The notes beneath the pieces are model-generated. The model saw only the letters and a program-made list of their open reading frames with translations. It searched no databases and was not told the origin of the DNA. This document shows positions 21,413-30,138 of a DNA stretch of 36,478 nucleotides, piece after piece. How positions within the stretch are numbered: position 1 is the first letter of the stretch; each line of letters begins with the position of its first letter. The stretch is taken from the NCBI RefSeq assembly GCF_001428665.1, contig NZ_LMIJ01000044.1:1-36478 (forward strand), in the 5' to 3' direction. A program made the translations under genes and the position numbers. The DNA comes from Acidovorax sp. Root219. GTDB lineage: Bacteria > Pseudomonadota > Gammaproteobacteria > Burkholderiales > Burkholderiaceae_C.

Positions 21413-21865
21413 TCAGGCTATGGGCGGCTTGATGGCCAGCGCGGCGGTGGCGCTGTCAAACGGGGTGGCGGCCGCAGGGGCGGCGCCGGCAAGCAGCGGC
21501 AGGGGCGCAGCCGGCATGGCCGGTGGCTCCATCAGGGCCGTGTGGCAGATCTCGCAGGCCGTGCAGTTGGCGTGCTGGCTGTGCGTGGCGCAGCCAGTGC
21601 TGGTGGGCGCGCTGCCGTCGCAGGCCAGCGCACCCGCATCGGTGCCGCCATGCCCGCCACCATGCGTGCTGCCATGGTCTGCGGTGTGGGCTGCATCGGT
21701 TGCGGATGCGTGGCCGTGCTGGCCATGGTGGTCTGCAACCGCAGCCGGCGCTATCGCCGCCGGCCCATGCTGCATGGGCAGCATCCCTGCGGCCATGGCG
21801 GTGCCCACCAGGCCCCGAAAGACCAGCACCACCATCAGCAGATAGAACAGGGGGCCGCGACGCAT
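21413..21865 (-). CDS. His-rich and Cys-rich exported protein, CopL/DUF2946-like
   Basis: A 150-residue protein with a signal peptide (MRRGPLFYLLMVVLVFRGLVGTAMA), a histidine-rich central region (about 46-72: HHGQHGH, HTADHGSTHGGGHGG) and a Cys cluster C101-x2-C104-x2-C107-H108 (NCTACEICHTALM) followed by a Met/Pro segment. The layout is like CopL/DUF2946 proteins, small secreted proteins next to copper genes that bind metal. It lies just upstream of the copper operon on the same strand, 245 nt away, so it may be a separate unit. No good ribosome site is visible before ATG 21865. Confidence 0.78.
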   Translation of the reverse strand: MRRGPLFYLLMVVLVFRGLVGTAMAAGMLPMQHGPAAIAPAAVADHHGQHGHASATDAAHTADHGSTHGGGHGGTDAGALACDGSAPTSTGCATHSQHANCTACEICHTALMEPPAMPAAPLPLLAGAAPAAATPFDSATAALAIKPPIA

Positions 21866-22040
21866 AGGACAATGATAAGACCTTTGGCTGAGGAGTTCCG
21901 CAGGCGCCCGCTTGTCGCATGGTTTACCCGCAAGCTCGCCGCGCACACCCCGCCAGGGGTTACGATGTATCCAGATGTTTTTGTGGCCGCCGCAGGCTGA
22001 GCGGCTGCCTGCCCATCCTTCCTCTTTCGCGAAAGGCCCC

Positions 22041-25000
22041 ATGCGTGCTTTGCCGCCGTTGGCTACGGGCTCCCTGTCCGCCAGGATACGGCTGCTGATC
22101 CTGGTGGCCACGCTGCCCGCCCTGGTGCTGGTGGCCTACCAGGCAAAGGCCAACCGCGAGGAGTCGGTGGCCGCGGCGCGCGAAAATGCGTTGCTGATCA
22201 CCCGCACCCTGGCCTACAGCCAGCAGAGCCTGATCGACACCACGCGCACCTTTTTGCAGCAACTGGCCACGACCCGCCGGGCGCAGCAGCTCGATGCCCC
22301 CGATTGCTCGCACTACCTGGCGGAGGTGCTGGCGCTCAACGCCACCTATATCAACATCGGCCTGCCCCGCGCCGATGGCGATCTGCGCTGCAGCGCCGTG
22401 CCGCCCAGGGCGCCGGTGAACCTGACCGACCAGCCGTACTTCCTGCGGGCCATCGTGGCGCGCGAGTTTTCGGTAGGCAGCTTCCAGGTGGACGCGGCGG
22501 TCGGCCTGGCCAGCGTGAGCTTTGCGCAGCCGCTGATCGACCCCGAGACCCGCGCCGTGTTGGGCGCTGCGGTGGCCGTGGTGTCGCTCGACTGGTGGAG
22601 CCGCCGCCTGCACGAACTGGGCCTGCCCCAGGGGGCCGTGGCCCGCGTGCTCGGCCCCGATGGCCGGGTGATCGCGCGCTTTCCGCCCGATGCGCAGGAG
22701 CTGGGCACCCAGCCCGACCTGCCCCAGCCGGGCGCTGGCGCACAGGCCCTGCGCGGCGGTGCCAGCCTGCTGGAGACCGAGGATGGTGCCCGCTACATCG
22801 AGGTGGCGCGGCCCCTGCTCGAATCCCAGGGCAGACCGGTGGCCAGCATGCGCCTGTCGGTGCCGCTCGATGCGCTGTATGCCCAGGTCGCGCGTCAGAT
22901 GTGGCGCGACATCGGCTTTTTGCTGCTGGGCCTGCTGGCCTCGTTCGTGCTGGCGCATGAAGGGGTGCGCCGCGGCGTGGGCAAGCCGCTGGCACGGCTG
23001 CTGCGGGCCACCGACCAGCTCGCCCAGGGCCAGCAGGTGGCTGCGGTGCCCGAGACGGGCTTTCGCGAACTGGCCCAACTGGCGCAGCGCTTCAACCACA
23101 TGGCCCAGGCCCGCCAGCAGGCCGAGGGCGAGCTGCGCCAGAGCGAGGAAAACCTGGCCATCACCCTGGACTCCATCGGCGACGCAGTGGTGGCCACCGA
23201 CGCCGCGGGGCAGGTGGTGCGCATGAACGGCGTGGCCGAGCAGATGACCGGCTGGCCCCTGCGCGAGGCGCGGGGGCGGCCGCTGGCGGACGTGTTTCGC
23301 ATCGTCAATGCGCGCACCCGCGAGCCATCGAAGGACCCGGTGCAACTGGTCATGGGCAGCGGCCAGGTGGTGGAGCTGTCCAACCACACCACGCTGATCG
23401 CCCGGGGCGGCACCGAGTACCAGATCGCCGACAGCGCGGCCCCGATCCGCAATGCCGCAGGCGAGATCACCGGGGTGGTGCTGGTGTTCAGCGACGTCAC
23501 CGAATCGTACAGCGTGCGACGCCAGCTGGAAGACAACGAGGCGCGGTTTCGCACGCTCACCATGCTGTCCTCGGACTGGTACTGGGAGCAGGACGCGCAA
23601 CTGCGCTTCGTGACCCTGGAGGGCGAGGCCGCCAGGCGCACGCTGCCGGGCCCCCAGTGGCATGTGGGCAAGACCCGCCACGAGGTGGCTACCGACGACG
23701 GCGGCGGGGTCGCTGCGTCGGATGGCATTGCGGTGGACTGGGAGCAGCACGAACTGACCCTGCGCGAGCACCGCGAGTTCCGCGATTTCGAGTACCCCCG
23801 CCGCTCCACGGGCGGTGCGGTGGAGTGGGTCTCGGTGAGCGGCACGCCGATGTTCGATGCGGACGGCAATTTCCTGGGCTACCGGGGCATCGGCAACAAC
23901 ATCACCGAGCGCAAGAATGCCGAGCGAGAGTTGCGCATTGCCGCCATCGCCTTCGAGTCGCAAGAGGGAATGCTGGTCACCGATGCCGACACCGTGATCT
24001 TGCGCACCAACCGCGCCTTTACCGAGATCACCGGCTACGACAGTGCCGATGCCGTGGGCCGGCGCGCCAGCTTTCTCGCGTCGGGTCAGCACGACGAGGC
24101 CTTTTTTGCCGGCCTGCGCCGGACCCTGGACAGCGTGGGCGAGTGGAGCGGCGAGATCTGGAACCGCTGCAAGGACGGGCAGGTGAACCTGCACCAGATG
24201 GGCATCACGGCGGTCAAGGACGCCCAGGGGCGGCTCACGCACTACGTGGCCTCGCTGAGCGACATCACGCAGAAGGCGGCCGCCGCCAAGGAGATCGAGC
24301 ACCTGGCCTTCTACGACCCGCTCACCCTGCTGCCCAACCGGCGCCTGATGATGGACCGGCTGCAGCAGGCCTTTGCCAGCAGCGCCCGCTCGGGCCAGTA
24401 CGGTGCGCTGCTGTGCCTGGACCTGGACCACTTCAAGAACCTCAACGACACCCTGGGCCACGACATGGGCGACGTGCTGCTGCAGCAGGTGGCCCAGCGC
24501 CTCAAAGCCTGCGTGCGCGAGGGCGACACCGTGGCGCGCCTGGGCGGCGACGAGTTCCTTCTGCTGCTCAAGGGCATGAGCAGCGAGCCCACCGAGGCGG
24601 CGGAGCACACCCAGACGGTGGGCACCAAGGTGCTCGCCGCGCTGAACCAGCCCTACCAGCTGGCCCTGCACCACGTGCACAGCACGCCCAGCATCGGCGC
24701 CGTGCTGTTCAGCGGGCAGAGCCAGTCGGTGGACGAACTCATGAAGCGTGCCGACCTGGCCATGTACGCCGCCAAGACGGCAGGGCGCAACGCCGTGCGC
24801 TTTTTCGACCCGCGCATGCAGGCCGCAGTCACCGCCCGCGCCGCGATGGAGAACGACCTGCGCGCCGCCCTGGCCGAAGAGCAGTTCCGCCTGTACTACC
24901 AGGTGCAGGTGGGGCAGGGCGAGCGGGCCATCGGTGCCGAGGTGCTGATCCGCTGGCAGCACCCCGTGCGTGGCCTGGTCATGCCCGGCGAGTTCATTCC

Positions 25001-25616
25001 CCTGGCCGAAGAGACCGGGCAGATCCTGGCCATCGGCCTGTGGGTGCTGCGCACCGCCTGCCTGCAGCTGCGCCGGTGGCAGGACGACCCCGCCCGCAGC
25101 CACCTGCAGCTGGCCGTGAACGTGAGCGCGCGCCAGTTCCGCCAGGGTGACTTCGTCGATCAGGTGTTTGCCGTGCTGAGCGAAACCGGCGCCCGCGCCG
25201 ACCACCTCAAGCTGGAGCTGACCGAGAGCATGGCGCTGGACAATGTGCAGCACACCATCGCCAGGATGAACGCGCTGCGTGCGCTGGGCGTTGGCTTTTC
25301 GATGGACGACTTCGGCACCGGGCAGTCCTCGCTGTCCTACCTCACGCGGCTGCCGCTCGACCAGCTCAAGATCGACCAGAGCTTCGTGCGCAACATCGGC
25401 ATCCAGGAGACCGATGCGCTCATCGTGCAGACCATCATCGGCATGGCGCAGAGCTTGGGCATCGACGTCATCGCCGAGGGCGTGGAAACCACTGCCCAGC
25501 GCGAGTTCCTGGCGCAGCACGGCTGCAACCTGTGGCAGGGTTATCTGTTCAGCCAGCCCGTGCCGCTGGAGAACTTCGAGCAGCTGATGGCGCAGCGGTA
25601 TGCCGGGAGTGCGTAA
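22041..25616 (+). CDS. Membrane PAS-GGDEF-EAL c-di-GMP receptor/enzyme with periplasmic Cache domain
   Basis: A 1191-residue protein. Helices at about 16-36 and about 290-312 bracket a periplasmic dCache-type sensor. A HAMP domain follows (about 313-370), then three PAS units (about 375-500, 500-635 and 635-745, including TDAAGQVVRMNGVAEQMTGWPLREARGRPL). A GGDEF domain (about 750-920) has intact GGDEF at 835-839 and an RxxD inhibitory site five residues before it (REGDTVARL). An EAL domain occupies about 935-1185, with E967 in EVL, DDFGTG at 1089-1094, LKIDQSFV and AEGVET. Both catalytic domains look intact; EVL is a tolerated EAL variant. ATG 22041 has GAAAGG upstream. It can make or break c-di-GMP in response to a periplasmic ligand; the ligand is unknown. 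Confidence 0.93.
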   Translation: MRALPPLATGSLSARIRLLILVATLPALVLVAYQAKANREESVAAARENALLITRTLAYSQQSLIDTTRTFLQQLATTRRAQQLDAPDCSHYLAEVLALNATYINIGLPRADGDLRCSAVPPRAPVNLTDQPYFLRAIVAREFSVGSFQVDAAVGLASVSFAQPLIDPETRAVLGAAVAVVSLDWWSRRLHELGLPQGAVARVLGPDGRVIARFPPDAQELGTQPDLPQPGAGAQALRGGASLLETEDGARYIEVARPLLESQGRPVASMRLSVPLDALYAQVARQMWRDIGFLLLGLLASFVLAHEGVRRGVGKPLARLLRATDQLAQGQQVAAVPETGFRELAQLAQRFNHMAQARQQAEGELRQSEENLAITLDSIGDAVVATDAAGQVVRMNGVAEQMTGWPLREARGRPLADVFRIVNARTREPSKDPVQLVMGSGQVVELSNHTTLIARGGTEYQIADSAAPIRNAAGEITGVVLVFSDVTESYSVRRQLEDNEARFRTLTMLSSDWYWEQDAQLRFVTLEGEAARRTLPGPQWHVGKTRHEVATDDGGGVAASDGIAVDWEQHELTLREHREFRDFEYPRRSTGGAVEWVSVSGTPMFDADGNFLGYRGIGNNITERKNAERELRIAAIAFESQEGMLVTDADTVILRTNRAFTEITGYDSADAVGRRASFLASGQHDEAFFAGLRRTLDSVGEWSGEIWNRCKDGQVNLHQMGITAVKDAQGRLTHYVASLSDITQKAAAAKEIEHLAFYDPLTLLPNRRLMMDRLQQAFASSARSGQYGALLCLDLDHFKNLNDTLGHDMGDVLLQQVAQRLKACVREGDTVARLGGDEFLLLLKGMSSEPTEAAEHTQTVGTKVLAALNQPYQLALHHVHSTPSIGAVLFSGQSQSVDELMKRADLAMYAAKTAGRNAVRFFDPRMQAAVTARAAMENDLRAALAEEQFRLYYQVQVGQGERAIGAEVLIRWQHPVRGLVMPGEFIPLAEETGQILAIGLWVLRTACLQLRRWQDDPARSHLQLAVNVSARQFRQGDFVDQVFAVLSETGARADHLKLELTESMALDNVQHTIARMNALRALGVGFSMDDFGTGQSSLSYLTRLPLDQLKIDQSFVRNIGIQETDALIVQTIIGMAQSLGIDVIAEGVETTAQREFLAQHGCNLWQGYLFSQPVPLENFEQLMAQRYAGSA

Positions 25617-25715
25617 CAGTCCCGGCCCTTGAAGCAGTCAGTACGCGCCACCCACGCCCGCAGCCGCCTGGCCGCGTCGCCCTTTGGGGGGCGGCACGAG
25701 GCGCTCAGGGAGTAG

Positions 25716-26201
25716 TCACGCTGCTGGCGGATACGGCGGCACATGCCCGCCTTGCGCCAGCGCGCTGGCCACGGCGAACATCAGCTCCAGGTTGATCTGC
25801 TCGGGGTCACGCGGCACCACATCGTAGTGGCACAGGGTGCCCAGCAGCGTGCCGCCGGAGTCCATGACCGGTACGCCGCAGTAGGTGGGGACCGCCTCGC
25901 GGGCAGGGTGGCCTTCGGTGCGCGGGTCCAGCAGGGCGTGGGCGGTCTTGAACACGCCCTTGCTGTCGCGCACATAGCAGCAGTAGGTGGCGGTTTCTGC
26001 CACGGCCTGCGCGCGCAGGGTGTCCGGGTTTTCCTTGTCGAAATGCACGGCCGCATCGGCCTTGCCATCCTGAAAGCGCCAGATGCCGATGAAACGGTAG
26101 TCCGTGAGGCCTGCCAGGTAGGCCAGGGCATCGCGCACGCCGCTGGTGGCCAGAACGGCCTGGAACTGCTCGAAATCACGGACGGTGTGGGCTGGCGCCA
26201 T
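25716..26201 (-). CDS. Stand-alone GAF domain protein
   Basis: A 161-residue soluble protein that is almost entirely one GAF domain: VRDFEQFQAVLATSGVRDALAYLAGLTDYRFIGIWRFQDG, then a middle with CCYVRDSKGVFKTAHALLDPRTEGHP and the closing strands TYCGVPVMDSGGTLLGTLCHYDVVPRDPE. GAF domains sense small ligands or redox state. I chose ATG 26201 because GGAG lies 7 nt before it; a further in-frame ATG is at 26249. It is convergent with the GGDEF-EAL gene and divergent from an EAL gene, so a role in c-di-GMP signalling is a reasonable guess from position only. Confidence 0.85.
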   Translation of the reverse strand: MAPAHTVRDFEQFQAVLATSGVRDALAYLAGLTDYRFIGIWRFQDGKADAAVHFDKENPDTLRAQAVAETATYCCYVRDSKGVFKTAHALLDPRTEGHPAREAVPTYCGVPVMDSGGTLLGTLCHYDVVPRDPEQINLELMFAVASALAQGGHVPPYPPAA

Positions 26202-26436
26202 GGGCACTCCAATGCGGGGACAGTGCATTGTAGGCAGGTGGGAAAACATCCTGTTTCATTTGTGCCCTCGGGCTTTGCAGGGCTTTGAATGCAACGCTTG
26301 TTCCGACAGGGGTGTGCCCGGTGGGGCATGGCACGGAAAATGCTGATACTCTGAAGGCCTTACGCACCCCGACACCCATGCACCAACCCCAGCCTGCAGT
26401 CTCCCACCCGCCCAGGCCCGCCAACAAGGGCGGTGC

Positions 26437-27684
26437 GTGCATCGGCCGCGCGCCCTTGCCGTGACGATTTCGCTCAAGTCCCACTTCCAGCCGATCTTCA
26501 GCCTGGCCCATCGCCGCGTGGTCGGCTACGAGGCCCTGCTCCGGGGTACCACGCCCAACGGCACGCCCGTGCCGCCGCCCGAACTCTTCGCCCGCTGCCA
26601 GTCGGTCGAAGAGCAGACCGCGCTCGATGTGGCCGCCTGCGAGCTGCACGCCAGCAGCTTTGCGCGCTTTCCCAGGCAGGCGCACTGGCTGTTTTTGAAC
26701 GTGGATGCCTCCATCTTCTCCAGCGGCAACGCCATGTCTGCCTCGCAGCGCCTGCTGCAGGTCTGCCGCCAGTCGGGCCTGGCGCCCCACCAGATCGTCG
26801 TCGAGATTCTGGAGACCGCGATCGATGACCACGTCGATCTCGAAGCGCAGGTGCGGGAACTCAAGGCCCAGGGCTTTCTGCTGGCGCTGGATGATTTCGG
26901 CGCCGGCCACTCCAACTTCGACCGGGTGTTCACCCTGGCGCCCACGCTCGTCAAGCTCGACCGCAGCGTGGTCGTCAAGGCTGCGCAGAGCCAGACCGTG
27001 CGGCGCGTGACCACCCAGATGGTCTCGCTGCTGCACGAGTGCGGCGCGCTGGTCCTCATGGAAGGCATAGAGCGGCGTGAGGAAGCCGTCATCGCGCTCG
27101 ACTCCGACACCGACTTCGTGCAGGGCTACTTCTTCGGCCGGCCCGCCGCGCAACTGCTGCCGCCGACCCACACTTGCGCAGAGATCGAAGAAACCTGGGC
27201 CCTGTGCGGCGACCGCTGGCACGAGCAGCGCCGCGAGTACCGCGACCGCCTGCAGCCCTATGTACAGACCATGGTGCACGCCTGCGCCGGCATGCAGGCC
27301 GGGGCCTCCCTGGCGGAAGCCTGCGCCGCCTTTCTCGGGCTGCGCAACGCCGATGTCTGCTACCTGCTGGACGCCAGCGGCCACCAAGTGGGTACCAACC
27401 TGTTCTCCGGGGGGCATGGGCCGGTGCTGGCCGAGCGCGACGCCTTCGCCCCGCTGCGCGACACCACGGGCGCCCGCTGGTCGCGCCGGCCGTACTTTCG
27501 CCGCGCCCTGGGCGACGTCGGCGTGGTGCAGGTCACGCGCCCCTACCGCACCATGCAGAGCCTGAGCATGTGCATCACGCTGTCCGTAGGCTTCGAGCAG
27601 CACGGCCAGCGCCTGATCATCTGCGGCGACATGGAGTGGACGCCCCTGGACGTGCGGCCGGATTTTTCCGATACGGTGTCCTGA
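26437..27684 (+). CDS. EAL-domain c-di-GMP phosphodiesterase with C-terminal Cache/PDC-like sensor
   Basis: A soluble 415-residue protein. Residues about 11-245 form the EAL domain: FQPIFSLAHRRVVGYEALLRG (E32), LNVDAS (N88), VVEILET (E123), LDDFGAGHSNF (D152-D153), VKLDRSV (K173) and MEGIER (E209). All catalytic positions are present. Residues about 265-410 resemble a cytoplasmic Cache/PDC sensor, including ADVCYLLDASGHQVGTNLF and RWSRRPYFRRALGDVGVVQVTRPYRTMQSLSM. No membrane helix was found. The start is unclear: GTG 26437 is used, but GTG 26461 overlaps the stop of a 28-codon ORF (26378-26464) and could be the real initiator through coupling. It likely degrades c-di-GMP under ligand control. 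Confidence 0.88.
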   Translation: MHRPRALAVTISLKSHFQPIFSLAHRRVVGYEALLRGTTPNGTPVPPPELFARCQSVEEQTALDVAACELHASSFARFPRQAHWLFLNVDASIFSSGNAMSASQRLLQVCRQSGLAPHQIVVEILETAIDDHVDLEAQVRELKAQGFLLALDDFGAGHSNFDRVFTLAPTLVKLDRSVVVKAAQSQTVRRVTTQMVSLLHECGALVLMEGIERREEAVIALDSDTDFVQGYFFGRPAAQLLPPTHTCAEIEETWALCGDRWHEQRREYRDRLQPYVQTMVHACAGMQAGASLAEACAAFLGLRNADVCYLLDASGHQVGTNLFSGGHGPVLAERDAFAPLRDTTGARWSRRPYFRRALGDVGVVQVTRPYRTMQSLSMCITLSVGFEQHGQRLIICGDMEWTPLDVRPDFSDTVS

Positions 27685-27786
27685 CCCCCAGCGGGGCTAC
27701 CGCCGCTGTCACCACCCATTTTGGCGCTGGCCTTCGGCCCGTCTTCAAGGTACAAGCTCCAGTCCATCCGTTTGCACTGGAGACCT

Positions 27787-28881
27787 ATGCGACTTCGCAA
27801 CGCCCTGGCCATGCTGGCCCTGATCCTTCTCACCGCACTGCAGTCCGTTCATGCGCAAAAGACCAGCCCTTACGAATACGACGAGATGCGCGACAGGATC
27901 AAGCGCTTCGGCACGGGCAATGCACCGATATATGTGTGGGTCCTTACGGGGTTCGATGCGCTCACCATGCCGGCAGACCGCCGGGCGGTGGAGCTGCAGG
28001 CGCGCATCCAGCAGGTGGTGACCGAATTGGGCAGCGAGGTGCTGCCGGGCGGGCGCAGGGTCAACCCGCTGGGCGGCGTCATCTTGTGGGTGACCGAGCC
28101 GGGCCTGGAGATACTGCAGGCTAGCAGTACCGCGCGCAGGGTGGCCATTGGCCGTGAGTGGTGGTACGACACCTTCCTGTCCAGGGAAAACGGCCTGGAC
28201 GAGATCGAGCGCCGCCTGCGCCAGAGCGCCAACGGCAAGGTGGATGTGGAAATCACCGTCGATGTGCCCGGTACCGAGTTTGACATCGACCGCCACACCG
28301 GCGAAGCCAGCCAACTGATCCAGACCCCGGAGCAACAGCGCACAGCCGTGCAGTCCGCACTGGCCTTGCTGACCGTGCTGGGCGTGCCCATGTACCCCCC
28401 GCCCGCCACCACGGCGAGCGGCGCCATCACCGTGCTGGACATTTCGGGGGTGGAGCGCAATGGCACCATGCTGCTGCGGGCCAACGAACAAGGGCTGGCA
28501 GAACTGGCCGGGGAGCAGCGGGGCATCATCGCCATGAGGCCCGTGGGCTACCTGCCCATGCGCCCTGCCAACATCAGCGCGCAGCCCTACGGCAACCCAC
28601 AGGGTGCGGGGCAGACACGCGTGTCTCTTTCGCTCAAACGCGCCTACATGACCAGCACCCCTGCCAGTGTGGCGCCGTACCGCAGGTCCAACCAACGCCT
28701 TTTGGACAGCGTGCTCGATCCCTACACCGTCATCGGAACACCGCAGTGGGGCTCGGATTTCAGCTATATCCAAGCGGTGCTGTCCGATGCCGACGTGGAG
28801 CGCCTGCTGCGCAGCGGCGACCAGCGCCTGCAGGCGATCAGCATTGAAAAGCCCACCAATCGGACCGGACCAGCGCCCTGA
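27787..28881 (+). CDS. Secreted protein of unknown function (364 residues)
   Basis: Has a clear signal peptide (MRLRNALAMLALILLTALQSVHAQ). The mature protein has no domain I can name with confidence. The segment at about 45-115 (YVWVLTGFDAL...RIQQVVTELGSEVLPGGRRVNPLGGVILWVTEPGLEILQASSTARRVAIGREWW) has the strand-helix-strand pattern of I9-type protease propeptide/inhibitor domains. A second, similar segment ends the protein (FSYIQAVLSDADVERLLRSGDQRLQAISIEK). This resemblance is suggestive only. A central region (TPEQQRTAVQSALALLTVLGVPMYPPP) is followed by SGAITVLDISGVERNGTMLLR. It stands alone, about 100 nt after the EAL gene, and converges on the YitT gene. Confidence 0.75.
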   Translation: MRLRNALAMLALILLTALQSVHAQKTSPYEYDEMRDRIKRFGTGNAPIYVWVLTGFDALTMPADRRAVELQARIQQVVTELGSEVLPGGRRVNPLGGVILWVTEPGLEILQASSTARRVAIGREWWYDTFLSRENGLDEIERRLRQSANGKVDVEITVDVPGTEFDIDRHTGEASQLIQTPEQQRTAVQSALALLTVLGVPMYPPPATTASGAITVLDISGVERNGTMLLRANEQGLAELAGEQRGIIAMRPVGYLPMRPANISAQPYGNPQGAGQTRVSLSLKRAYMTSTPASVAPYRRSNQRLLDSVLDPYTVIGTPQWGSDFSYIQAVLSDADVERLLRSGDQRLQAISIEKPTNRTGPAP

Positions 28882-28899
28882 GCGCATGCCTGCATGCGC
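28882..28899. terminator. Perfect 8-bp inverted repeat between convergent genes
   Basis: GCGCATGC-CT-GCATGCGC lies immediately after the stop of the secreted-protein gene and 32 nt before the end of the convergent YitT gene. A 6-bp stem with a 6-nt loop is the realistic structure. It may act as a shared, weak terminator; no long T-tract is present. Confidence 0.4.
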
Positions 28900-28930
28900 A
28901 GGTTTCGAGCCCGTGTCGGCGTGAAGGTGC

Positions 28931-29590
28931 TCACGTCCCCATGTACCGCCCCGGCCGGTGGTTCATGGCCAGCACCAGGTTCAGCGCCACCGCCCCCGCA
29001 ATCGACCACAGCACGCGCAGCGGTTCCACCGTGAACAGTGCCAGCAGCACAATGCAGCAATCCACCGCCATCTGGACCTTGCCCGCGCGCCAGCCATAGC
29101 GGTCCTGCAGGTACAGCGCGGCAATCCCCACGCCGCCCAGGCTGCAGCGGTGCCTGAAGAGCACCAAAAACCCCGTGCCCGTGATGGTGCCGCCCGCAAT
29201 CGCGGCATACAGCGGCTGCAGCTGCGCGAACTGCAGCAGCTGCGACTGCAGCTCGGTCAGTGCCGACAGCAGCAGCACCGCGATGAAGGTCTTCACCGTG
29301 AACGCCCGCCCCAGCTTGCGCAGCGCCAGCCAGTAGAACGGCAGGTTGATCACAAAGAACAGCTTGCCAAAGCCGATGCCCGTGGCGTAGTGCGCCAGAA
29401 ACGCCAACCCCGCCGTACCGCCCGTGAGCAGCCCGGCACTGGTGAAGAAGGCCACGCCCACCGAGATCAGCAGCACGCCGGTGAAGATGGCGACGGCGTC
29501 TTCGGTGGGGGTGTGGGGGGCGGGTGGGGCGGCGGTGGTCGGGGCCGGGGAGGGCGCCGCAGGAGGCGCCGAGGGGACGGGGTTGGTCAT
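28931..29590 (-). CDS. YitT family membrane protein (DUF161)
   Basis: A 219-residue protein. A Pro/Ala-rich N-terminus (about 1-28) is followed by about five membrane helices. The first, VAIFTGVLLISVGVAFFTSAGLLTGGTAGLAFLAHYATG, and the next, FFVINLPFYWLALRKLGRAFTVKTFIA, are the YitT/DUF161 signature. It continues with TITGTGFLVLFRHRCSLGGVGIAALYLQDRYGWRAGKVQMAVD, also characteristic. The family is widespread and its transport role is not established. ATG 29590 was chosen by homology; an upstream in-frame ATG at 29632 is possible. A long non-coding stretch lies upstream. Confidence 0.88.
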   Translation of the reverse strand: MTNPVPSAPPAAPSPAPTTAAPPAPHTPTEDAVAIFTGVLLISVGVAFFTSAGLLTGGTAGLAFLAHYATGIGFGKLFFVINLPFYWLALRKLGRAFTVKTFIAVLLLSALTELQSQLLQFAQLQPLYAAIAGGTITGTGFLVLFRHRCSLGGVGIAALYLQDRYGWRAGKVQMAVDCCIVLLALFTVEPLRVLWSIAGAVALNLVLAMNHRPGRYMGT

Positions 29591-30138
29591 GGCGAGGGAG
29601 TCTCTGGGCGGGGCATGGATTGGACCACGCAAGCGGCGTGCCCGGCTTGTCGTGGGTCAAACCGATGGAGTCGTTTGGAGGCGGGGCAATGCAGGCTTGC
29701 GACGGGTGTTGCCGGGCGGTCCATCATGGTCAGCGTCTGCTGGAGTGAGAGGCGGCCAAGAACAGCGAAGCCAGCCCGGCGCCACGAGCTGGCTTCCATC
29801 TCAGCAAGGGTCGGTGGGCCTGGCGCGGCCGTCTTGCCTGATGCAGGGGCGATTTTAAGAGAAAGAGGACATGCCGCCCGCCAGGCAGCCGTGCGCTACC
29901 GCAACGTGGCCGGTCACAGCTGTTTGCCAGGCGCAGCGAGATGGACTCGCCGACGTGGAGCATCGACGCCGCCAGTCCTGCGGCCGTCATTGAGCGCTTC
30001 GGGGCCGTAACCGCCGAGCAGCACCCTGTCGATCTGCTCAAGGCCTTGTTGGCCGCTCTCGGCTGCCCGAGGACCAATGGGTCGAACGCTGTAGACGGCT
30101 GACGTCGGCCTTCCCGCTCGTCTATAAGCCGTGGCTAC
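29591..30138. other. 548-base gap between the YitT gene and the LysR gene, no convincing gene
   Basis: Several short open frames exist but none shows a recognisable family. One at 29941-30102 encodes 53 residues (MDSPTWSIDAASPAAVIERF...) with protein-like composition; another at 29871-29990 has a good ribosome site (AGAGGA) but an atypical product. Their overlap suggests a degraded gene read in two frames. GAAGCCAG (29767-29774) and CTGGCTTC (29789-29796) form a perfect 8-bp inverted repeat about 180 bp before the YitT start. It could be a hairpin in the YitT leader. No known riboswitch was recognised. Confidence 0.45.

Noticed and set aside
21960..25520. A very long open frame on the minus strand opposite the PAS-GGDEF-EAL gene
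   Set aside because: It is the complement of a clear multidomain gene; its product is low-complexity (His/Gln/Gly/Arg-rich) and matches no family. Such shadows are expected in GC-rich DNA with strong third-position bias.
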